A stretch of 49,080 bases of DNA from Alphaproteobacteria bacterium (GTDB lineage: Bacteria > Pseudomonadota > Alphaproteobacteria > JAUXUR01), in assembly GCA_030696155.1 (NCBI GenBank), contig JAUYSY010000014.1:1-49080 (forward strand). The letters are read 5' to 3'. The first letter of the stretch is position 1. Each line of letters begins with the position of its first letter. The position numbers and the translations under genes were made by a program. Shown in pieces: positions 42,043-49,080 of the stretch. The notes below the pieces were generated by a model that searched no databases, had not been told where the DNA came from, and saw only the letters and a list, made by a program, of their open reading frames with translations.

Positions 42043-42768
42043 ATGTTTGTTGTTTTTAAAAGAGAGCTTAAAAGCTATTTTGCAACCCCACTTGCAGCAA
42101 TTTTCATTATCATTTTTTTGGTGATGGCAGGTATTTTTACTTTTTTCTTAGGCGATTTCTTCGCTTGGGGTCAAGCTGATCTTCATGCTTTTTTCATGTT
42201 TCATCCTTGGTTATATTTATTTTTTATTCCAGCCATTGCAATGCGCTTATGGGCTGATGAGCGAAAAACGGGAACGATTGAAATTTTGTTAACGTTGCCT
42301 TTAACGGTAACTCAAGTGGTGATGGGTAAGTTTTTAGCTGCCTGGGTATTTACGGGATGCGCGCTTTTATTAACTTTCCCCATGTGGATTAGTGTTAATA
42401 TTTTAGGTGATCCTGATAACGGGGTGATATTAACAAGTTATATCGGTAGTTTCTTGATGGCAGGCGCTTTTGTAGCCATTGGTTCGTGCATTTCGGCAAT
42501 TTCAAAAAGCCAGGTGATTGCTTTTGTGATTTCAGCCACTTTATGTTTTATTTTTGTAGCTATTGGTTCACCTTTAATTCTTAATTTTGCAGGGGATTGG
42601 ATGCCAAAGTTTGCATTAGATACAATATCAGGGTTTAGTTTCCATAATCATTTTGATTCACTTACACGCGGCGTTATTGATTTAAGCGATGGTATCTTTT
42701 TTGTGTCAATGATGGCCTTGTTTATCTTTATTAATGTTGCGCTCGTTGATCTTAAAAAAGCGGCTTAG
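42043..42768 (+). CDS. ABC transporter permease, GldF-like
   Basis: An inner-membrane permease of 241 residues with six predicted helices and no large periplasmic loop. The opening FVVFKRELKSYFATPLAAIFI and the later MRLWADERKTGTIEILLTLPLT are typical of GldF/NosY-like ABC-2 permeases. It follows the ATPase gene after 12 bases with GGGAGAAAG as ribosome site. Together with the GldA-like ATPase and the next protein it should form one transporter complex. Confidence 0.92.
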   Translation: MFVVFKRELKSYFATPLAAIFIIIFLVMAGIFTFFLGDFFAWGQADLHAFFMFHPWLYLFFIPAIAMRLWADERKTGTIEILLTLPLTVTQVVMGKFLAAWVFTGCALLLTFPMWISVNILGDPDNGVILTSYIGSFLMAGAFVAIGSCISAISKSQVIAFVISATLCFIFVAIGSPLILNFAGDWMPKFALDTISGFSFHNHFDSLTRGVIDLSDGIFFVSMMALFIFINVALVDLKKAA

Positions 42769-42778
42769 GGAGTTTAGA

Positions 42779-44695
42779 ATGTCACTCAATATTAGTTCGA
42801 TTCATAAATCCCGTTTTGTCATCGGTATTGTTGCAGCTATAGTTCTTTTTATTGCGACAAATATTTTGTTTAATTATTTTTTAACAAATGCAAGGCTCGA
42901 TTTAACAGAAAATGAGTTATATACCCTTTCAGAAGGCATGCGCAAAACGATTGAAAAAATTGATGAGCCGATTACATTACGTTTATATTTTTCTGATAAA
43001 TTACAACGCGCCGTACCAACTTTTGGTGTGTATGGAACGCGTGTAAAAGACTTCCTAACAGAAATTGCTGATTTGTCAAAAGGTAAGGTTAAGCTTCGTG
43101 TCTTGGATCCAGAACCATTTTCAGAAGTTGAAGATGAAGCAGTAGGCCTTGGGTTGCAAGGTGTGCCCATAGATAATGCGGGGACAAAAGTTTATTTTGG
43201 TCTAGTTGGCACCAATATGTTGGATACAAAAGAAATAATTCCATTTTTTCAACCGGAGAAAGAAAAATTTTTGGAATATGATTTAGCGCGCTTGGTGGGT
43301 AATTTAGCGAATCCAAAACGTAAAGTCGTTGGTATTTTAAGCTCTATTGCGCTTGAGCAACCAGCTCAAGGGCAAATGCCATGGATGATTGTGAATCAAA
43401 TACGTGAAACATTTATTACGCGTACCTTGTTCAATCCTTTGAAAGAGATTGAAGATGATGTAGATATATTGATGCTCGTTCATCCTGTTGATTTACCAGA
43501 CGATACGTTATATGCAATTGATCAATATTTATTGCGTGGTGGTAAAATGATTGCTTTTGTTGATCCGCATTCTGATTATAATGCGATGCAAGCAGGGCCA
43601 CCCAATCCTTATGCACCACCACAACCCGATGCACCAAAATTATCTTCTGATTTATATAAATTATTTGATCATTGGGGGATTGAACTTGAACCACAAAAAG
43701 TTGTGGGTGATATAGCATTAGCGCAGAAAGTGAATATGGGTGCACAAGGGGAAATGAATGTTATTCAATATCTTCCTTGGATTAAACTTACAAAGAATAA
43801 TTTTAATAAAGAGGATTTGGTTACTTCTGATCTTAAAACGATCAATATGGCAAGCGCAGGTCATCTGAAAAAACTTGATAAATCAAGTCTTGAATTTACA
43901 CCTTTGATGACATCGTCAACAGAATCTGCATTGATTGATACAAAAGAATTAAAGGGACAGCCTGATCCTGAAAAATTATTGAAAAATTTTGTCCCAAGTG
44001 GTGAAAAATATAATTTGGCGGCAAGGTTGCGTGGTAAAATAACGACTTTATTTCCTGATGGTAGACCCAAGAAAACGGATGACGCACAACCACCAACAAC
44101 ATCTGACGAACATTCAGCAGAGAAGCCTTTTGTAAAAGAAGGTACGTTGAATGCTATTATTGTGGCTGATACTGATTTCTTGGAAAATAGATTTTGGGTT
44201 CAAGTACAAAATTTCTTTGGTCAACCCTTGATGACGTCATTGGCTAATAATGCTGATTTTGTTATTAATGCGTTGGATAATTTATCTGGTAGTGACGAGC
44301 TTATTAGTTTAAGAAGTCGTGGTCTATCGGCTCGTCCCTTTACTCTTGTTCAAAAATTACAAGATGAGGCTGAGAAAAACTATAAAGCGCAAGCAGAAGC
44401 GTTGCGTGCTAAATTGATTCAGGCAGAGCGTCAAATAGCTGATCTTCAAAGTGCTGATGGGGACGGTAAAATTTTATCGCATGAACAACAATCTGCTATT
44501 GAAAATTTTAGACAAGAAGCTGTTGTTGTAAGACGAGAATTACGTAAAGTACAACTTGCTTTAAGGCAAGATATTAGGTCACTTGAAAAATGGGTTGAAT
44601 TCTTAAATATTGGATTTATTCCGCTTTTAGTCTTTATTTTTGCAATATTTTTTGGTGTTCTTCGTGCTAGGCGCCAACATGCAAAAACAGCGTAA
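42779..44695 (+). CDS. GldG-family ABC transporter auxiliary protein
   Basis: A 638-residue membrane-anchored protein of the GldG family (ABC_transp_aux, PF09822). The ATG at 42779 has GGGAG upstream. It has an N-terminal membrane helix (FVIGIVAAIVLFIATNILFNYFL), a large periplasmic thioredoxin-like domain (LDLTENELYTLSEGMRKTI is the family hallmark), a coiled coil near residues 530-610 and a C-terminal membrane helix followed by basic residues (LRARRQHAKTA). It probably sits on the periplasmic side of the GldF-like permease. The function of these complexes outside gliding bacteria is unknown. Confidence 0.92.
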   Translation: MSLNISSIHKSRFVIGIVAAIVLFIATNILFNYFLTNARLDLTENELYTLSEGMRKTIEKIDEPITLRLYFSDKLQRAVPTFGVYGTRVKDFLTEIADLSKGKVKLRVLDPEPFSEVEDEAVGLGLQGVPIDNAGTKVYFGLVGTNMLDTKEIIPFFQPEKEKFLEYDLARLVGNLANPKRKVVGILSSIALEQPAQGQMPWMIVNQIRETFITRTLFNPLKEIEDDVDILMLVHPVDLPDDTLYAIDQYLLRGGKMIAFVDPHSDYNAMQAGPPNPYAPPQPDAPKLSSDLYKLFDHWGIELEPQKVVGDIALAQKVNMGAQGEMNVIQYLPWIKLTKNNFNKEDLVTSDLKTINMASAGHLKKLDKSSLEFTPLMTSSTESALIDTKELKGQPDPEKLLKNFVPSGEKYNLAARLRGKITTLFPDGRPKKTDDAQPPTTSDEHSAEKPFVKEGTLNAIIVADTDFLENRFWVQVQNFFGQPLMTSLANNADFVINALDNLSGSDELISLRSRGLSARPFTLVQKLQDEAEKNYKAQAEALRAKLIQAERQIADLQSADGDGKILSHEQQSAIENFRQEAVVVRRELRKVQLALRQDIRSLEKWVEFLNIGFIPLLVFIFAIFFGVLRARRQHAKTA

Positions 44696-44712
44696 CGAAA
44701 AGGGCAATTATT

Positions 44713-45867
44713 ATGAGAACTAGAACCCTCTTTGTCGTCATTGTAGTTATGATTTTTGTGGCAGGTGCTGCCTATTACGCTGTTAAGCATCGTAATGATG
44801 AAAGTACAGTGCATTTTGAAACGGGACGTTTTTATCCTGATTTAAAAGACAAATTAAATGATATTGATGCGATAGAAATAATAGCGCCTGATGTAAATAT
44901 TAAGCTTGCGCGTCAAAATGATCTTTGGGTTGTGCCTGATAAATTTAATTATCCTGCGGATTTTAAAAACATTAAGCGTAACTTAACAGCGTTGTCAGAA
45001 CTTGTTAAAGCAGAAGCTAAAACGCGTAAAAAAGACTATTTTCCTAATTTGGGTGTTGATGAAATTAAAAAGGATGCAAAGGGGCTAAAATTTATTGCGA
45101 GTGTTGGTGCCAATCATCTTGTCGATCTTTACATTGGAACACATGTACCTGGCATTCAAGACGGTTACTTTGTGCGTTCTGAGGGCGATGATCAAGTTTG
45201 GCTTGCACGTGGCAACATTAAAATAAACCCAGATTTAAAAGAATGGTTGCAAAGCGATATTATGTCGGTGGATAAAAACCGAATGGCATCTATGCATTTT
45301 ACACCTTCGGAAGGTGAAGAATTTAATATTTGGCGTGATGATGCGAAGAAAACATCCTTTCAAATGCAACCTGTACCTGAAGGGCGTAAAATTAAATCGC
45401 CTTATACGGTCGATATGATTGCAAAAGGATTAACAGATTTAAGTTTTGCTGATGTCTTGCCGAAAGATCGTGTTAATTTTCAAGAAAAGCCAATCGTTAC
45501 CTATAAAACTTTTGATGGTCTTTATGTAGAAATATTTTTAGGCAAAGCCTATAAAAAAGAAGATGATGATGAAATCGAAGCAAAATCAAGCAAAGATTTT
45601 TTAAATAAAGCGCCAGGCGGTAAAGCCGAAAGCAATGAATGGGTGTTTTTTAAAGCAAGCTTTGATGCACAGCAGCATGATAAGTTTAAAGATACTCATA
45701 AAGGCAATAAAGAAGGTGTTGAAGAGGAAGTCAAAAAGGTGAATTTGAAACTTTCTCCTTGGGCGTATCATTTGCCAAGTTACAAATTAGAGATTTTAAA
45801 ACGTAATCTTGATTCAATGCTAGAACCGGTGAAAAAAGAAGATGGGGTTGCGCATCCGAAGAAATAG
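44713..45867 (+). CDS. DUF4340 domain-containing protein
   Basis: A 384-residue protein with one N-terminal membrane anchor (LFVVIVVMIFVAGAAYYAV) and a periplasmic DUF4340 domain (IEIIAPDVNIKLARQNDLWVVP opens the repeat-like fold). DUF4340 proteins nearly always follow gldA-gldF-gldG type genes, as here, 17 bases after the GldG-like stop codon. It likely belongs to the same complex. The C-terminus is highly charged with Lys. The role is unknown. Confidence 0.9.
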   Translation: MRTRTLFVVIVVMIFVAGAAYYAVKHRNDESTVHFETGRFYPDLKDKLNDIDAIEIIAPDVNIKLARQNDLWVVPDKFNYPADFKNIKRNLTALSELVKAEAKTRKKDYFPNLGVDEIKKDAKGLKFIASVGANHLVDLYIGTHVPGIQDGYFVRSEGDDQVWLARGNIKINPDLKEWLQSDIMSVDKNRMASMHFTPSEGEEFNIWRDDAKKTSFQMQPVPEGRKIKSPYTVDMIAKGLTDLSFADVLPKDRVNFQEKPIVTYKTFDGLYVEIFLGKAYKKEDDDEIEAKSSKDFLNKAPGGKAESNEWVFFKASFDAQQHDKFKDTHKGNKEGVEEEVKKVNLKLSPWAYHLPSYKLEILKRNLDSMLEPVKKEDGVAHPKK

Positions 45868-46191
45868 ATTGATGATAAAAATCCCAACAATTATAATTTT
45901 CTTTTCTTCATAGATGATTTACCTATAGGCACAATGAGACTTGACTTTACTGCACCAGAGGAAGCAGCTGTTCGATTGGTGGTGCATCAAGGCCAAGGAA
46001 TCGGTTCTAAAATGCTGCGTGCTCTTGAAGAACATGTAAAAAGCAAAGATGTTAAAAAGATTGTAATAAATGCAAGAAAAGGTGTGGAAAATTTCTATAA
46101 AGAAAATGGATTTGTTTATGAGGATTGGACGGATCCCAGTGAGGGCATTGATCGTCCAACCATACCTATGGCTAAGTATTTTAGTAAATAA
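45868..46191 (+). pseudogene. 5'-truncated GNAT acetyltransferase
   Basis: The frame starts directly after the DUF4340 stop codon without a start codon and reads FLFFIDDLPIGTMRLDF, a typical GNAT strand pair. Motif A follows (VVHQGQGIGSKMLRALEEHV) with the acetyl-CoA loop Q-G-Q-G-I-G, and then ENFYKENGFVYE. The N-terminal quarter of a normal GNAT domain (about 30 residues) is missing. An internal ATG at 45934 could give an 85-residue product that lacks the first strands, with poor ribosome-site support. I regard it as a remnant. Confidence 0.6.
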
Positions 46192-46390
46192 TTTGTAGAA
46201 AAACCTTATGAACTTTGGACTTCACACTTGAATCAATTTACATATTGACAATTTGGTTTGTTTTAAATATTTTTCTTGATAAATCGAATATTGGTTTTGA
46301 GTAAAATGAAGATGATTTGATTGATGTTGCTTGTGATAGGTTCATGTTTTTATGCTGCAATCAAATCTGTTGATTTAGAAAGAGAAGAAA

Positions 46391-47554
46391 ATGACACCAA
46401 GATTTAAAATATTATCAAGTTTACTATTTATGTTCACACTTTTCATATCAGATATGGCGTTTGCTTCTCAGCAAATAGTTGTTTATCGTGATTTTGGTCA
46501 TAAGGGTGATGAAAATCAAGTGAATGGCGTTTTACGAGCATTTGCAAAAATTGCAGGCGACATAGATGTTAAAGAATTTAATATGGGCCAAGAAAGTGAT
46601 TTGCGCTCTTATGTTAATGTATTACAAAGCAATGTCGAAAAAAAACCTATTATTCTTGCTGTTGGTGAAAAAACAGTGAATTCTTTTTCTGAAATGTTGC
46701 CTTTTGTAGGTCTAACTTCTGTTCACTTATGCCATATGGTGACGTCGAACCATCCAAAGCTTGTTGGAAAAGTCGATTTTATGGCACTGCCAATTCATGC
46801 AATTGATCATTTCGATCAAACACTTGCTAGCACTACAACGCAATTGATAAAAACAATTGGTGTTTCCCATAATCGCCAGATTGAAGAAGTTAATCGTATT
46901 TACATGCAAGATAAAAATAAGATCTCAAAAAATGGTCCTTATTTAGCCGTGATCCTTGGGGGCGATGCACCAACGCCGACAGGAAAAATTCAACTATTTA
47001 CAGAAGAAAATGTGCGTCATTTGGCAAATTATGTTGCTGATGTGCGTCAAGATCGTCATTTATTGATCATCAATGGTCCAAGAACTGGCAAACACGATGC
47101 TCAATTACAAGAAATTAAAACCTCACATCGTGATGGTCAAAAAGATTTTGTAACCCAAGCCTTTGTCGATGAGCTTTCAAAACGAAAAATTTCTGAAGAC
47201 CAATATACATTATTCGATTTCCAATTTAATGTGCCGAATAATGATATGGATCTTGTGTTAGGGGCTTTAAGACAAACGCAATCTTCTGTTTTGGTGCCCG
47301 GTGAATCAACATCGTCTATTTCTGAATGTATCGATGTTTTACATCCAAATGCTGTAAGTGTTTATTGTAACACTGCCATGAATTTGGTTCATGGAGCCCA
47401 TGTAAAAAGCGAGATGGATGCAAATCGTATTAAATTATTATCATTGGATTTAAAGGAAGTGCATGATGCTCATAAAATTGATGTGCAACCTGCAAGTTCT
47501 GCCGCTGAAACAATAGCATCTGCTCTTTATAAAAAAGTTATTGCAGTTGAATAA
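46391..47554 (+). CDS. exported ELM1-like protein (DUF1022/GT-B type)
   Basis: A 387-residue protein with a signal peptide (ILSSLLFMFTLFISDMAFA). The pattern resembles the mitochondrial fission ELM1 family: RDFGHKGDENQVNGVLRAFA for the family's DGKxGHxNQ opening, FMALPIHAIDHF for the VVPxHD part, AVILGGDAP for the second-domain LIGG, and VLVPGESTSSISECI for the TxDSxSMxxEa donor-site motif. ELM1-family proteins are normally cytoplasmic glycosyltransferase-like proteins, so a signal peptide is odd. Resemblance is by motif order only, so the call is moderate. A terminator follows. Confidence 0.6.
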   Translation: MTPRFKILSSLLFMFTLFISDMAFASQQIVVYRDFGHKGDENQVNGVLRAFAKIAGDIDVKEFNMGQESDLRSYVNVLQSNVEKKPIILAVGEKTVNSFSEMLPFVGLTSVHLCHMVTSNHPKLVGKVDFMALPIHAIDHFDQTLASTTTQLIKTIGVSHNRQIEEVNRIYMQDKNKISKNGPYLAVILGGDAPTPTGKIQLFTEENVRHLANYVADVRQDRHLLIINGPRTGKHDAQLQEIKTSHRDGQKDFVTQAFVDELSKRKISEDQYTLFDFQFNVPNNDMDLVLGALRQTQSSVLVPGESTSSISECIDVLHPNAVSVYCNTAMNLVHGAHVKSEMDANRIKLLSLDLKEVHDAHKIDVQPASSAAETIASALYKKVIAVE

Positions 47555-47580
47555 AATTTTCTTCAAGTAGAATCAGTTGA

Positions 47581-47618
47581 AATGGTATATATTTCATGAT
47601 ATATACCATTTTTTTTAT
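47581..47618 (+). terminator. rho-independent terminator after the ELM1-like gene
   Basis: AATGGTATATAT (47581-47592) pairs perfectly with ATATATACCATT (47599-47610) around TTCATG and is followed by eight T. Confidence 0.85.
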
Positions 47619-47748
47619 CTAGATTTTTAGATTAAACAATCTTTTTTGTATAAAAATTTGATTACCTAAATATTTATCTATGGACATAAAAATTTAAATT
47701 CTTCACACTTTATGATACGAAATAATATAAATTTGATAGGTGTTTAAA

Positions 47749-48849
47749 ATGCGTTTATGGTTTTATTTGTTGTGCATTTTTGTTTTTTTTGAAGCAGATG
47801 CAGCTTTTTTTGACGAAAAAGCGGCGCAAGAAACAAGTATCTTGCCTCCAGATTATGTTTTTCCAATGTTAAGAGGTGTTTCGCTTGATCCGCTTGCATA
47901 TTACACGAAAGATTTTGATGATGATGGTCATGTAACAAAATTATTTTTCAATGATCATTGTTTTGATAATGAAAGAAATTTTGGAGAATTTGAGTCTTTT
48001 AAGCGTGTTGAGGGTTTTTATTATAAGAATTGTAATTTTTCTTCTACGGCCTTTAATGAAGTTTTGGAAATGATGTCTAATAATTGTGATCACATACGTT
48101 TTGTGGGTTTTAGTCATATTTCGCTTAAATCTTCAGAAATTACGAACCTTATGAATTTATTAGCAAAATGTCCATGTCTTGAAGCTGTTCGATTTGTGAA
48201 TAATGGATTGTCTAAGGATGATATTCAAAAGCTTGCTTCAGTTCTTAAGACAAAAAAGATGAAAAAAATTGTGTTGGAAGAAAATTTAAGCGATCAATCG
48301 ACTAGGGTGCTTATGGGAATATTAAAAGATCAAACAGATTTAGAACATCTCTCAATTTCTTGGGGGCGTCAATGGAATTATTTGGCGTTAAATGAAAAAC
48401 TGTGTGTAACACCGGGATGTTTTGTAAATTTTATAACGTGTTTACATGCTTTGAAGTTGAAGGTTTTAAAACTAAAATGTCAGGGGCTTTATGATAGTTT
48501 TGATTTTAATTCGATTGCGCTTTATTTGGTTGCTTATTTACGTTCGACAATTGTTCAAACTCATTTAGTGCGATTTAATTTTTTGACATCAACTCAAAAT
48601 CATTTTCCTTATAAAGATCAGGTAATAACCTATTTGCCTTTTAACGAAATGGCAAGCCAAGGGATACTTCAGGCTTTACCACCAGAATTAAGGATCATAA
48701 AACTTAGTTGGTTATGTTTTAATGGTCGCACGTCTTCTGTTGTGAATCAAATATTATCCAAAAACAAAGTTGAGTATTTGAAATTAAAAGGCGTAAGATC
48801 GGATGTACCGTTTTTTTATGGTAATCATATAAATAAATACGTAATGTAA
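47749..48849 (+). CDS. exported RNI-type leucine-rich-repeat protein
   Basis: A 366-residue protein; AGG lies 8 bases before the ATG at 47749, and a GTG at 47740 is an alternative. The signal peptide is RLWFYLLCIFVFFEADA. From about residue 90 to 205 it has ribonuclease-inhibitor-type leucine-rich repeats (CDHIRFVGFSHISLKSSEI; CLEAVRFVNNGLSKDDIQKL; MKKIVLEENLSDQSTRVL). The C-terminal part keeps a looser LRR rhythm (IIKLSWLCFNG). It shares the exported-LRR plan with the gene at 15576 but uses the RNI rather than the short bacterial repeat. A host-protein-binding role is inferred from the family. Confidence 0.78.
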   Translation: MRLWFYLLCIFVFFEADAAFFDEKAAQETSILPPDYVFPMLRGVSLDPLAYYTKDFDDDGHVTKLFFNDHCFDNERNFGEFESFKRVEGFYYKNCNFSSTAFNEVLEMMSNNCDHIRFVGFSHISLKSSEITNLMNLLAKCPCLEAVRFVNNGLSKDDIQKLASVLKTKKMKKIVLEENLSDQSTRVLMGILKDQTDLEHLSISWGRQWNYLALNEKLCVTPGCFVNFITCLHALKLKVLKLKCQGLYDSFDFNSIALYLVAYLRSTIVQTHLVRFNFLTSTQNHFPYKDQVITYLPFNEMASQGILQALPPELRIIKLSWLCFNGRTSSVVNQILSKNKVEYLKLKGVRSDVPFFYGNHINKYVM

Positions 48850-48922
48850 TAGTTTTTTTTAAATGAATGTTTTTTATCGCATGTAGGTTTAGCTTCTTTT
48901 TAAGAGAGAGGTGTATGCATAG

Positions 48923-48953
48923 AAAAAGCGCACGCATTGTGCGCTTCTTTTTT
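48923..48953. terminator. bidirectional rho-independent terminator
   Basis: AAGCGCAC (48926-48933) pairs with GTGCGCTT (48939-48946) around GCATT, with A-rich sequence before and T-rich sequence after. It serves the LRR gene from the left and the partial gene from the right. Confidence 0.88.
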
Positions 48954-48984
48954 GATGGCACCCAATCATATTTTGTATAAAATC

Positions 48985-49080
48985 TTATTGATTTCTAACA
49001 AAATTTCTTAAATCTAACATAATCTCATTTGCAGTTCGGCTCGAATGTGTATCTTCAAGATCGTTAGGATAGATTTCTTC
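48985..49080 (-). CDS. 3' end of a gene running off the window
   Basis: The minus strand has an open frame of 31 codons from the window edge to a TAA stop at 48985-48987 (EEIYPNDLEDTHSSRTANEI, then MLDLRNFVRNQ). It reads like a soluble, charged C-terminal helix and lies before a good terminator, so it is probably the end of a real gene. The family cannot be told from this piece. Confidence 0.5.
   Translation of the reverse strand, partial: EEIYPNDLEDTHSSRTANEIMLDLRNFVRNQ

Overview
The window is AT-rich DNA from an alphaproteobacterium with an intracellular lifestyle, most likely a Holosporales/Paracaedibacter-like or Rickettsiales-like endosymbiont. Alphaproteobacterial markers are the F1-ATPase inhibitor zeta subunit (DUF1476), the Grx4-BolA pair, PhaC/PhaR and an alphaproteobacterial-type pstSCAB-phoU operon. 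An intracellular life is indicated by a Tlc-type ATP/ADP translocase, many exported proteins with eukaryote-like repeats, many dispersed palindromic repeats and several gene remnants. The species cannot be fixed from the sequence alone.

Layout. 0.1-4.9 kb: phosphate uptake operon pstS-pstC-pstA-pstB-phoU (+). 5.1-9.8 kb: four tandem paralogous outer-membrane beta-barrel proteins (-), each with its own terminator. 10.1-12.2 kb: a small putative lipoprotein and an MsbA-like ABC exporter (+). 12.3-15.3 kb: asnB-type asparagine synthase coupled to a GT4 glycosyltransferase (-), a surface-glycan type pair. 15.6-22.7 kb: three large exported proteins of unknown or effector-like type: an LRR protein, a Pro/Gln-rich protein with a bipartite NLS-like motif, and an exported protein that combines a deaminase-like HxE...CxxC signature with Sel1-like repeats. 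The last two sit between an intact potC and a decayed second copy of the potC 3' end. 22.7-27.3 kb: polyamine ABC transporter (-). 27.3-28.6 kb: Grx4, BolA, zeta subunit and a small exported protein. 28.6-30.2 kb: ATP/ADP translocase. 30.2-31.1 kb: repeat-rich non-coding DNA. 31.2-36 kb: a Thr-rich exported protein, an OppA-type peptide-binding protein and a YjbH-like outer-membrane protein. 36.7-38.1 kb: ankyrin-like exported protein and gamma-carbonic-anhydrase-like protein. 38.5-41 kb: divergent phaC and phaR (polyhydroxybutyrate). 41.1-45.9 kb: Gld-type ABC operon plus a DUF4340 protein. 45.9-49.1 kb: GNAT remnant, exported ELM1-like protein, exported RNI-type LRR protein and the tail of a gene running off the window.

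How the genes fit together: the cell imports phosphate, polyamines, peptides and host ATP, stores carbon as PHB, and presents an outer surface shaped by duplicated beta-barrels and glycan enzymes. The exported repeat proteins are candidates for acting on the host.

The most notable non-coding signal is a superfamily of 104-145 bp elements with terminal inverted repeats and a shared hairpin core (TGTA...TACATGAG). There are seven copies. Six of them abut or overlap a stop codon, all in the same orientation relative to the gene that ends there, and in three cases the element terminus itself supplies the stop codon. A second palindrome family (CCGCGG core) occurs in inverted pairs between genes. 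No rRNA, tRNA, CRISPR array or transposase gene was recognised.
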